Shown here: piece by piece, positions 53,401 through 64,000 of the stretch
Position numbering within the stretch: position 1 is the stretch's first letter
Layout: the number at the start of each line of letters is the position of its first letter
From: Rotaria macrura
Lineage: Eukaryota; Rotifera; Eurotatoria; Philodinida; Philodinidae
Assembly: GCA_900239685.1 (NCBI GenBank)
Contig: OENT01000128.1
Location: 128,480 to 192,479, forward strand
DNA length: 64,000 bases
Reading direction: 5' to 3'
Program-made: the position numbers and the translations under genes
Notes under the pieces: generated by a model
What the model was told of the DNA's origin: nothing
Database searches by the model: none
What the model saw: only the letters and a program-made list of their open reading frames with translations

Positions 53401-55803
53401 TTGTTGTGCATTATCTAAAGCAAAGGCAATAAAGCGTTTCGAATATCTCTCTGCCTTTGTCTTAATCTATCTTCATGTATAATTGTATCTAGCAGTTTTA
53501 TAATATTTGTAATATATGTTTCGTGTACAAAATTTGACCTGTTGTGGAATATGAAAGTGGGTGTGGGTATTCGTTTGAAGTACTTACTCTAAAGCACTAG
53601 GAGTGGCAAAGACAGTGGTGACCGGCGCGAGAGTAGAAAAGGAGTTAGACTAACCAAGACTAAAACTCCTTTACTAATCCAATCATTTGATTTCATTTTT
53701 CTTCAATTACACTTTCAATTGCTACTTATTTAAATTGTAGTTTCTTGATTTATTTTCTATCGATAAATATTATTTTTCTACTGATATATTATGCATTTTT
53801 TACTGATTTACTATGAAAATGCCGAAAGAAAAAGGTCGATCATATAGTATGTCGAAACTTCTGAGATGTTGTTATTGACCAATATTGATTTTCTTTCCTA
53901 TCCTATTGCTCGCGTTTTTTTTTCTCTCGCAATTTGTTTTATAATTCCGTTGGTTAGCTAATACGTTCCCTCATGTTAGACCTAGTCTTCATTACACAAG
54001 TTAATAATGTATTAACAAAACGGATTGGCTGAAAATCTAATCCATGTTTCAAAGCTGTATTAAAGTTAATGCGCTGATGAAGATTCAATTCGATATGTAC
54101 TAGTTGGAATGATATCTTTTCTTATTGATAGCTCCTCTATTATTGAGCAGGATGAAGGAATAATTTATCTTTAAAACTTAGATTCTGATTGATGCGTTAA
54201 CTTTCAAGTGAAGACACGCATCAAGTTTATACGGTATTATTTTTCTATTGAAGATGGGAATCAGTCATTGCAGGAGTGAACATTCTAGAAAATCGAATAG
54301 ACACAGAACACAACGAAAATGAAGAGGTCGAGGTCTTGCAAATGAGTCAGGTGCTAAACGTTGACCGATTTCAAGTTCTACTAATGTTGTTCAAAAGTGT
54401 GTCGATACTCTTATGACACGTTACAGTAACAATGACATCCATTTTGAGCAGTTTTTAAATAACTTATGGTTGTTCATCGCCGGAAAAACATGAACTTTAA
54501 ATTAATCATACATATCTGGACCGATTGAAATCATTCATTTTTTAAATAGTTATTTGCCATTACCAATAAACATATTTTTCCTATTTTTCAATAAACTAAA
54601 ATAACTATTTCATATTTTTTCATCTAACGTCATTTTTCACTGACTCGACATTTTTATTCTCGGCGTTTTCAATACATACTGTTTTACTTACCAAGGTCGA
54701 ATTCTAGATCGACATAAGTTGATAGTTATTTACGGATACTTATATTAACTTCCCTATAAGTGCCCTATCAGAAGTCTATTCAAGAAAAGTATTGTACATT
54801 TTCCTAATAGACCACTATGATCTACTATTCTGATGAGAATTTCGTTTATTGAATTAAGTACAAGGTTATTTAGCTCACCGAATTTTCATTCTAGCTATTC
54901 CATTGATAAAGTTCAAGTAAATGCAGAATTATATTGGCGTCTTCAACGTTATTCACTCGTACAACAATATTTCCAATGTTTACCATTATCTTATCCACCA
55001 CTGATTATTATCTCACATATTATGTTAATCTTTTCGAACATTCGAAATCTATGTTGTCCTCGATGGTATCGCAATAAAGTAGTCGATAAGAATCATTTAC
55101 CATCACCGAAAAGTTTGACTCATATTTTTAGTAAGTGTTAAAGAAAGCTGTCCATTTATGCAATAGTTATCATCTATATTCGTATTAAAAATAAAAACAG
55201 AAATGATCCCCTTACACGAATCACAAAATGAAGATTGGGATGCATTTGAAAATGCTGCAACCTTCAGCTATGTTCGATCAATTTTACAAAATAATGACAA
55301 CAACGATAGATCAACTTCTTATCATCAACAATTGGAAACAGGTTTAACTGAGACAGTGTATGTTTATTACACTATTTCTTTTGTTCTTGTTTATAGAAAG
55401 TTATAACTCGAATCTTACGGCGACAACTGTAGATTATCAGCAATCGATAGAAAATTCAAAAAGCGAATTAGAGTTAATTTTTAACACAGCTATTGCTGAA
55501 ACTCAAAAAGAATTCGAACAAGTAGAGATTCATTTCTGTCTATGTTCGTAAATTAGTTTCACTTAATTCTCTTCTTTCAATTTTGCAGCATAATTCAGAC
55601 ATGCAGAATAGTTTACATCAGGTATATATGTTCTTTAGAAACTATGTTTGCATAACAATATTCTTGGAAATATTTGTTTAATATTTAAGATGGAACAGTC
55701 ACTTAAACAGATGATGGGCAAAATGGCACATGCTCAAATGAAAAAATCCAAAGATCAACGATCATCATTTGAAACATTGTCTCCCAACAACAATGATTCA
55801 TGA
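47407..55803 (+). CDS. TRPM: TRPM-family cation channel
   Basis: 22 exons: 47407-47887, 47935-48107, 48166-48337, 48415-48509, 48566-48639, 48699-48889, 48950-49140, 50570-50752, 50816-51385, 51455-51655, 51707-51723, 51782-51908, 51960-52103, 52157-52323, 52372-52474, 52537-52720, 52773-52902, 54895-55130, 55201-55341, 55397-55521, 55589-55621, 55690-55803. Total 3852 nt, 1283 residues. The N-terminal TRPM homology region is clear: CARMIRCHSFTG, PALILSIYGGAKYF, NAWILTTGINNGISKLVGEG, VTIIIEGG, GSGRIADVLA, LRDLFLWSIFMDFPAMAKVL, ACQLLLREMPLFGNVTCMQL. S1-S6 lie in exons 13-17 (S4: DLELCYIRSLRFFMAFKW; S6: LLINVLLLNLLIAVF). A TRP-helix region (ELYWRLQRYSLVQQY, PPLIIISH) and a C-terminal coiled coil of about 80 residues follow. 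No kinase or NUDT9 domain. Family members are tetrameric Ca2+/cation channels for heat, cold or divalent ions; this one's stimulus cannot be read from sequence. Confidence 0.93.
50100..50470. repeat. GC-rich repeat pair inside TRPM intron 7
   Basis: Intron 7 is 1429 bp, and its second half differs from the surrounding DNA: GC-rich, with two degenerate copies of a unit about 133 bp apart. Copy 1 has TTTTGAAAAAACAGGG and TACCCCCTCTCAACCTTCCT; copy 2 has TTTTGAAAAATGGGGATGG and GACCCCCTCTCGTCCTTCCT. The open frames across it (50166-50455, both strands) look like by-products. This is probably an inserted repeat of unknown family. Confidence 0.5.
52903..54894 (+). other. Long intron 17 of the TRPM gene
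   Basis: A 1992-bp intron between S6 and the TRP helix. It contains an imperfect hairpin near 53640-53675 (AAAAGGAGTT against AAACTCCTTT) and a GC-richer patch at 53320-53350 (CGGTCCCGGTCCCAACG), possibly parts of an old insertion. No exon or gene is identified inside it. Confidence 0.6.
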
Positions 55804-58800
55804 GACAATCAAGTGACAACCAATATCACTCACTATAGTGATTCTCGATGATGAGAAAGAAAATTGTTTAATTGTGCTTTCCTTTGATTCTAGTCGTCTT
55901 TACTTATTTGTGATTGTTATTGTACGTTATGTCGATGAAGAGATTTCTACAATTACCTGATTTGTGTATAAACAAGATATTTTGAAAGTCATTTTACACG
56001 ACTGAGCAAGAAAATTGAATACTTGTTCTAGATTTTGAATGAATAAATTTTGCTTCGTTGCCATTCACCGGAATAAATACGACTCATAATTCATATTCAT
56101 GAAAAGCAATATCTAAAATAGAAAGAATCAATGCAGGGATATATTATCACTCACATGAGTGATGATGGTATTCATCTTTGATTAATTATCGCTGTTTATT
56201 ACAAACGAGAGTACGTTTTATCAGTACGAAAAAATGTCGAAGCTTCCCATTTCATAACTAAAAATTATTCTATATAATGACATAAATACAAAAGTATGTA
56301 AAAAAAATTAGCAAATGATTTTCATATGTGAGAAAAAACTTCCGTAATTAAGTCATTGATCACAAGTGATTGTTCAGTTTCTGACTTTCATATACTATCG
56401 GTATCCCTCGATACGTTACCAGTAATTCCTGAAAATCCTTATAAATAAATTTTTTAATACTATTTCGAATAAAAATAATTATGATGGACTCTATGTCAAT
56501 GGTCTTTATTTCTTTCGGTTTAAATAATTGTAGGATATGAAATTCACCATCACGTAATATCTTTGACATGATTTGTACTTTTCACTATCCTACATGTTCT
56601 CCAATACGATAATCTTTTCCAATTATTTCTTTTTAGTGTTTTCCGTTTGTATGTTGATCGATGAATAAAGAAAGGTACTGTCGTTCGCAATCGAGATGAT
56701 TCTATGTACTGAATCTTGCAATGGTCAATATTTGAAGTTATCTATCAATATGCCTTCGAGCCTTCGCATGCTCAAGCTTGCCAGACTGCTAGATCGTTCA
56801 ACCCCTCGTAATATTATAATGAAGAATACTAACTATAGTATATTAACTATGTAAACGAAGAATACATTGTAACACGATTTGGATAAGTAAAATCATAACA
56901 CAACGCTGTGCGAGAAGACAGTAGAAAGAGAAGGTCAATCTATCACTTCATTTCGATCAGAGAATTTAATAATCCATCCTCACCTTTCAACAATGAGTTG
57001 AAAATAGTGTTCCTATCAAGGGGGAAACAATTAATTCAACTCAGATGAAACTCAAAATAAAACACCCAAACTCAAAATAAATCATCGAACTCAGCTGAAT
57101 TCATTTTAGATCATCAAACTCAGTTAAACTCATTTTAAATCACAAACTCACAACTCGTCGTTCCCCGGTTGGTAATTGGTCTGATTGAAAATTTGAATGG
57201 CAACTCACTCAAATCAAGAAAGATGTTCTTTTGAGCAGATATATACATATTATGTATGATGGATAATGATCTACAGATAGTTTCGCATGGAAATATAAAT
57301 ATTTACACTTACATTTTGTTCATCACGCATGGCAGTTCACAACATTCCCTCTTGTTTATATCGCCATTTACAAAGAGCAGAGTAACAAAAGAAAAATGAT
57401 TCGTGATTATCGAGTTTTGGCTGGTTCGAGGCGATTGAATGATTCAGACTGAACCACTGTCTATATGAACTAAGAACATTCAATTTTCAAAAAAAGTCAA
57501 CACTCGAGCTTCGTTTAAAATCATATAGTCTATTAAACTGTGTTTTTTGGCGGTAACTAGTTGCAAAAAAAAGAGAGTCCAGTAGTATAGTTAAGAGGTG
57601 TGGGGAGGGGGGCAAAGACATACTTCATTCAGATATTCACCCATTGACGATTTTTATTTATTTTTTACTTAGATAGTCACTGTATTTTTTTTCTTCCGCC
57701 TGAATTCCACATGCACTTTTTGCTTTTTCTTTCTTTGAATAATTAATAACAGAATCGTTTCTTGTATTGTAACTAATACGCGTTTTTTTCCTTGCTCATC
57801 CATCTGTAAGATCTATACTTTTACAGTACATTCGCTCTACTATCTTCTCATTTTCAAACCGAATTATTAGATTTATTGTTCTATTCAAGAATCAAGTAGA
57901 TGCATCGAAACTGTAGCTAATTAACTGTACAGAAAATTGTAATCAACACGAGAAACTGCATCTGGAACTGTGTGTTCATCTCGAAAAAAAGTTTTTTGAA
58001 AGTTTTAATCAGCGAAGTATCACTGGCATACATAAGGATTTTACGTATTACAAAGTTCAATTAAGTTAGATAAATTTAGTCATTTTCAACAATGAAATCA
58101 AGGATGCTAAGCGTATCGTTTGAATTCCATTTTCTTTTCTAGTAATTTAATCAAGCGAATTTTTAGAACTGGAAAACTCATCACAATGCTAAGGCTTAGA
58201 CAAATGTAACATTTAATGAATGTACTAAAAATAAATCCTATACAATTGTAATTAGTCGAACATCTTAGCACTCATGTAATTAGGTAAAACACAAGTTGAT
58301 CTCCCATATTCTTAATTAAATATTTATTCCGTTTTGTGATTTATCCAAAAATCAAAGTTTTCACACAACTTCGAGCATTAGTTGAATCAAATATTTTCCT
58401 TCGTTATTATTCTAATGTATCATTTTGTACTGAAAATAAAGATGCGATAAAAGCTTTTTTACACATTTTCATAAACTTTTGAAAAATCACACTGCAGATC
58501 AATTAAGAAATCTGTTTGCATCTAAAATATACATTATACCGGTATTTTATTTTGTCAGAACAACGGAAATAAACATTTAGACAAAAGTTATGTTTAGATC
58601 TATCCGAATAGATGCATACTAATGTAGATTAGGAAATATATGTACAAATGTATTCTATCAATATCATGATACTTGATTTACTATTAATAATCGAAAGAGG
58701 ATGTATCGAGAAATTTGTTTGTCAGATGTTCTGCATCTTTCAGAAGTCTCCGATATCTCTAAACATTGAAATCGGTTTGATTCAACAAAAAATGCGTTTC

Positions 58801-61231
58801 TTTTATTTTTCGTCATTACTCAACATCCATTCTTACTGTGCATATTTTTATGTTGCTATGTGAAGTTCTTCTCCCTTAAGTATGCATTTGAAAAGAATGG
58901 AAAAAACGAGGCAAGACAGACAGAAACTAAGCAAACAGTGTTGCTATACTGTACAGGTAGAGAAAAAACCCATTCGATACAAACAAGCAAACAGTGAAGG
59001 CCGCAGGTAATTTTAAAATCAAAAACAAGATTTTATTGAAAATATTCGGAAGCGTGGTAGTTAAACTATTTACTAGCTTGCAGATATGAGTGAAACTAAT
59101 AGAAGGGTATATAGTTAATGTTAAGATGCTATGAGTATTGCAATAATTGATAGTGATTTCATATTGTCAAGCACCATTTAATTAGCTTAAAGCAATCAAT
59201 TTATGAGTATATGTCAACTATCGATCGACTCTATTAGTACTTGTCAGTTGTTCCACATTTGTTTAATCCTTTCGTTCGTCTCGATTTCTATACTTTTTAT
59301 CCATATGTAAATGTGAATTGTTTGATTCTCTCTAACTTTATCGGTCGACTTCAGGTAATAAAACGAAGATAAGTAGCCAAAGCCATGGAACTTTTAAAGT
59401 CAAATTAATCTGTCCACGTACAAATACAATACTTGAACAGCAGTAGAATTTGAGTATGAGTAAGAACAACAATGGAAAAGCTTCTGCTCGAAAACTAAGT
59501 ACATACTTGAATGCTGAAATCTGTATGCTATAGATCTTTAATTGATGATAAAGAAGAAATCATCTGACTACTGCAGTTACATCACTCTCTTCCTATAATA
59601 CAATGAGTATAGAACTAAAAACATGTTAACCTCGTGAGTAATTTTCGTAACAGCCTATTTTTTTATAAATGAGTTCACCCAAAACAGTGCTCGACGAATC
59701 TCTGAATGAAAAGTTTTGAATCATCTATAGCATGTCTGAAAGTCAACAAGAGAAATAGTGACCCTATTTACCATTTTTCGGAAATACTATACAAATGTCA
59801 AACCGAATATGAATTCACATACACACGGGTGATGCATGAAATTATCATGTGACATCCAACTCATCGGAGGCCAGAGCAAAAGATTCCTGATTTCATAATT
59901 AGCACTACTAATAATAGTGCAGAACTCGATATCTCCAAAGCCTGTTACGAAGGATGAGGGATGATTTGTACACAAATCTTTCCTACTTGAAATTCACTTT
60001 CGAAAACAATTCTATCTTAGCGATAATGTTCCTCATTCACCACTGAATTGTTCTCAATGGAAATCAATCCACTTCATGAATATTTCTTAGTCCATCAGGT
60101 TGCCAAGATTAGATACCTGCCCGCGATAAAATAATGGATTTTTCTTAATAGCCTCACTCGTCCGTGCCAAAGCTTCGTTATTCCAGCATTGAATAGAGTT
60201 TTTAGAGAACTATCAAGTGATGCCATAAAATGTAGGAAAAAACACATTCCCTCGATGTTTTCCAAAGGACATGCTGTGATCATCGTAGATAAAACCATCA
60301 GATTAGAGAGCGTCGTTCAGAACATTTCTACCCTGAAGTGAAATGTTGGAACCATTTTTTTGAGACACACATAGTTACAAAATTATTTGAAAGTATGAAT
60401 CAAAACGTGTTATTCTCAAAAATTTTCATAGACGAAACTGCTGGTAAACTATGAAAAGTGTTGAGTTTGATGGTTTATACATACAATCCCTAATAATGTT
60501 CATAGTACCCACGGCATTTTTCAACGGAAGAAGATTTTATGTGTTGCTACTGCTAAGTGTTGCAACGTCAACAAAAAGCACCGATTCTCAAAGTTTTCGA
60601 TAGTTCAAATCTAGAGAGATCTTTCGATTCAGAAAGATATCGAATGCGGATATAGATAAAGATAAACTGGTCCACATCCTCTCAAACTCCGTAATTAATT
60701 CACATTGCAGTCGAAACGTTTTCATTTTATGAATCTACCATACTGTAACCAGCTACAAGCATTATTATAAATAAAAGCATTTCATCATTCATTTATATTT
60801 CCTTCCATTACCCTTATTCGACTATGAAATTAAATCATATTGATGATAAATGCAGAAGAAGGCCTGTTTTGAAGAGAGAAGTGCGCCTCTTATCAGCCAT
60901 GCATTTCATAAAACACCCATCCACTCAAATGAAACTTTCGATGTTGATAATTTTACGTTCCTTCGTTGAATATGTTGCTCCTTCTCTTTCAAGTAAAAGC
61001 GCAATATTCGTTATTTTTCTGTTGACATAAATACAGAGCAAAGAAAACGAAATAGCATCCATATAAAAAAAGGCTTCACTAACACAACAAACGCACAAAG
61101 TGGCATAAATAAACATTATTGTTAAAGGTAAAATTTTACAGACGCTTGCTTGTAGATGTTCTATTCTCGTCTACCTACCATTAAAACATTTATTTTGAGT
61201 TGAACTCATATTAAGATCTAGTAAGGGGCTA
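55804..61231. other. Gene-poor region after TRPM
   Basis: About 5.4 kb. A candidate TRPM polyadenylation signal (AATAAA) is at 56042-56047. A degenerate tandem repeat lies at 57037-57155. Minus-strand open stretches at 59787-59975 and 60095-60298 have mixed, protein-like composition but no motif I recognise, so I leave them unannotated. Confidence 0.5.
57037..57155. repeat. Degenerate tandem repeat, about 28-30 bp unit
   Basis: Four to five copies of AACTCAGNTGAAACTCATTTTAAATCATC-like units, for example AACTCAGCTGAATTCATTTT and AACTCAGTTAAACTCATTTT. GGGGGAAAC (57021-57029) lies before it and TTCCCCGG (57161-57168) after it, so the array may be the core of a small inverted-repeat element. Confidence 0.6.
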
Positions 61232-63080
61232 CTAGTGAAAAAGTTTAGCTAATTTTAATCGACTTATTCTGCAAGAAAGTCAAAATTAAAATCGATTGAT
61301 AATTTTGATTATCGTTGTTCATGACATGACCATTATTTGATGTTGTAAGTCATCCAATGTGAAATTTTCGGGTTAAACTTGATTATCTTCAGCAGTGTCA
61401 CATATCCAAGATATCTGGAAACTGGAGAAAAGCAATGAGAAGCTGGATATGCCATCTACAATAACCAACACAGTAAACCTATCACAGTCACCACAACTTA
61501 CATAGAATACCAACGCCTAACAGCACAACACCGATTCTCCTAGCTTCTTCCGCTGACAAATAATTTCAAGAATATCAACGCCAGCGGACCCCCTGGAGAT
61601 CACTCTCCCTCGTGAGAAGCAGAATCTCTGTAAGAGACGCGGCATCTCCAAGTACTTCTCTAAAGTAGATGCCACATCTCACGTTGCCAGCTTCTCCTAG
61701 CTTCTTCCGATAACAAGTGTTTTCGAGATTGGCTAGCCGGAAGTTGCTCAAAGATAAACATGCCAGTCTAAAGAAGGGCAATATCTCTATGGGAGGCCAA
61801 CAAAACGTGTGTTTGTTCTAACGTCTTTCCATACGGAATACTATGCCAGTCGTATCGGGGTTGCACTGCAATAGGGAGTAAATAAAACTAATGTGCTATA
61901 GTAAACGAAATTCGATCCATCACTGACTATAAGTTCTCCGGACGACCGGAAGAGAACTATATCCCGCGTCACAATCTGCATGCATCACGAAGGAGATTGT
62001 GCAGTGAAACGCTGAGAGACTCGTCTACACGCAGCATCCATCTATACAGGTGCTTCACACTTAAAAAAAAGGTTTTTTCGAAACTTGAAAGGTTCGGTAT
62101 TAAAGCTGCAAAACCTTTTCAAGATTTACAAAACCATAAAAATAGTGGAGCTTACAAACTAAAACTTTTAAAGTTCTGTACTGGTCCGAAAAAGATTCTT
62201 CCGGTGTGCCCACTGGAGGAACCTTTTAAGTTTCGTAAAAACCTATTTTTTTTCGAGTATGATGCCACTGAAAGCGAAGGCAGTCCTTTCGACAACGCAT
62301 GTATCTTGAAACAAAGCGATGGAATAGAAGATGGAGGGATTCGTCGCATAAAATATGCATCTCCAAGATGCAGGTGCCTCGGAAGGTAGACGAACGAGTA
62401 TCTACAAAGCGTGCATCTCTACAGACGCTGATGCACGAGAAGCCTGAAAGGTCACACAACACTTACCAGAACGTTGTATGGGTGTTCTTCGAAATTGTAT
62501 CGATCTAATTGTTAAAGGTTAACACTCGAGGCGAATGCGTCTATAAACAATTCGTACGCACGGAAACGTGTGAGAAGGTGACAACGCGATATGCAGCTTC
62601 TCACGTAGAGAACGGCTTGCAGATGCCACGTCTCTTACAGGAATCCTGCTTCTCAAGAGGGAGAGACATCTCCGAGGGGTCCCTGGCATAGATTATCTTG
62701 AAAATATTTCTCAGTCGGAGAAGCTAGGAGAAGATAACAACGTCCGATGAAGAATAACCCAACGGGGGTCCGTAAAAGAGTTTCTTTTATTTTAAGAGAC
62801 CTCAGTCTAATATGATTGTCAGTCATATCGATGATGCTAAGTTCTTCAGCTCTCTAGCTTCCCCGATTTTCTTGATCTGTGGCGTGGTTTATTATTTTGC
62901 AGCAAAATCAAGATTTTAAATCCTTAATAATTTGAATTCTTCTGAAAAATAATAAATTTTAATACGAAAATTTCACACTGGATGAGTAACAACATCAAAT
63001 AATGGTTACGTCATAATCAATTCAAATTTTGACTTTCTTGCAGAACAGTTCGATTAAAATCAGCCAAAATTTTTCACTGG
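61232..63080. mobile_element. Foldback-type element (giant imperfect palindrome)
   Basis: The whole 1.85-kb segment is close to an inverted repeat around 62156. Outer arms: CTAGTGAAAAAGTTTAGCTA from 61232 against the reverse complement CCAGTGAAAAATTTTGGCTG from 63080, continuing through TCTGCAAGAAAGTCAAAATT. Next, 61329-61370 pairs with 62965-63004 (CCATTATTTGATGTTGT). Then a GC-rich block at 61531-61690 pairs with 62590-62735 (TCTCCTAGCTTCT). Near the centre, 62071-62098 pairs with 62217-62247 (GGTTTTTTCGAAACTTGAAA). Within the left arm, the TCTCCTAGCTTCTTCCG block is repeated directly at about 61536 and 61691. No transposase is visible. The 130-codon open frame at 61997-62389 crosses the palindrome centre and is a by-product. 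This is a non-autonomous foldback or long-TIR DNA transposon; target-site duplication not resolved. Confidence 0.65.
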
Positions 63081-64000
63081 GTGTTATTTTTACTTCATCT
63101 GACTTACATTGAATATGTAGCAGGAATACTTTCTCCATCGTGCCGAACTCTTCATTAATCAGCGCTGATGATGCTTCTTAAGGAATATCAGAATCACGTA
63201 CCCCAAAACCGTTAGATATGAGCTCAAGCACTCAGCTATCCTGTGTATAAGCTTCGAATTCTAAAGTTCAAAACATCATTCAACACTCTTGAGGGTCAGG
63301 ATTGGACTAAATATATGTGAACTGGAAGTACACTAGACACATCCAATACTCTACACCGCCGCATCATGTCTTCCATCATGACTCTCGAACGCGTGTGTCT
63401 GAGTTCTCTGTTGGAGCCAATGTTAGCCATCGTGCCAACACTCACCCATTCTTTGCGATACCCAACATGCGCATCCTCTATGCATACGTTCCAGACAAGG
63501 TGATTCATATCCAGTACTAGCTGTCAACCCAGAAATTCCTTCGTACACACGCATTCATGCTGCTACTGAAACCCTGAGTGCCTCGCAGATCCTCACTCCA
63601 ATTGCCCCCCCCCCTCGGATCCTAAGCTAGCGCCAAGACTGAACCGAGTGCCTCCTCTGTATACTAAGGGAAACTCATTGTCACATGACGCAGAAATTTA
63701 CAGAGCTATTTTCGCCTGCATTTGGAGCCTAAGCCAAACCCACGCCTAGCTTCAGACACATGCTACTCGATTCTTATTCTTATTTAGAGATTCTAGCCCG
63801 CGTTGATTGTGACTACCGAGTGTGTGCTTACATTCGGAATGCTGCCTACATCCACAACTCCTATCTAGATTATAGAGTGAATTATTATTCTTTTTCTTCT
63901 ATTCAAGATAAATACAAGATCGTAAGTGTCATTCTATTGAACCTTGCTGCATTTAATTTTTGGGTAAAACTAACGAGTCATATCCGCTACAAAAATAATT
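63081..64000. other. GC-richer right edge, no gene seen
   Basis: From about 63300 to 63860 the sequence is richer in C and G than the rest of the intergenic DNA. It includes a C run near 63605-63616 and repeated GAGTGCCTC-like phrases (near 63580 and 63648). This could be the start of another repeat continuing past the window. No coding frame is supported. Confidence 0.4.

Noticed and set aside
53177-53432. Open frames on both strands in TRPM intron 17
   Set aside because: They overlap each other in opposite directions, lie within an intron with good splice sites and match no family.
53557-53568. Telomere-like GTGGGTGTGGGT
   Set aside because: Only two units of a TGTGGG-like repeat inside a gene intron; too short to mean a telomere or a healed end.
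59787-60298. Possible minus-strand gene after TRPM
   Set aside because: The composition is protein-like, but there is no recognisable motif, no convincing start and no workable splice junction between the two pieces.
61997-62389. 130-codon open frame inside the foldback element
   Set aside because: It spans the palindrome centre, and its sequence is explained by the inverted arms; there is no transposase motif.
1-64000. CRISPR arrays, operons or bacterial-type genes
   Set aside because: No spaced direct repeats and no closely packed same-strand open frames; the genes are spliced and animal-like.

Overview
The window reads as animal nuclear DNA. It is AT-rich, and six of its seven genes are split by short GT-AG introns, mostly 42-80 bp. 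The intron size, the base composition and possible trans-splice acceptors close to several start codons suggest a rotifer, most likely a bdelloid. That assignment is inference: no rRNA, mitochondrial sequence or other diagnostic marker is present. I rebuilt the exons by hand from splice signals, and in every gene model the coding lengths close in frame.

Layout, left to right: (1) 395-1735 (+), TXNL1, a thioredoxin fused to a PITH domain, nine exons. (2) 5125-6404 (-), a DMRT transcription factor, three exons. (3) 10046-13306 (+), a FAM161 ciliary/centrosomal protein, five exons, sharing a 3.6-kb head-to-head spacer with the DMRT gene. (4) 13307-18885, no confident gene, but two stretches that look like decayed coding sequence. 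(5) 18886-19977 (+), SLC35A4, a nucleotide-sugar-transporter-like protein in one open exon. (6) 19978-26094, no gene; a worn inverted-repeat element lies at about 22991-23748. (7) 26095-27695 (+), a small two-membrane-span protein I do not recognise, with a GC-AG intron. (8) 29078-44760 (-), a 26-exon polycystin-1-type receptor-channel of about 2876 residues. (9) 47407-55803 (+), a 22-exon TRPM channel of about 1283 residues. (10) 55804-64000, no gene; a 1.85-kb foldback (giant palindrome) element lies at about 61232-63080.

The main feature is the last third of the gene-bearing part. Two large, apparently intact cation-channel genes sit head to head with a 2.6-kb spacer. One is a polycystin with a signal peptide, LamG-like domain, WSC domain, PKD repeats, REJ region, GPS, PLAT domain and channel. 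The other is a TRPM with an unusual pore. FAM161 and polycystins both act at cilia in other animals, so a ciliary or sensory theme is possible, but only weakly supported. I saw no CRISPR array, operon, rRNA or convincing tRNA gene, and no gene I would call foreign.
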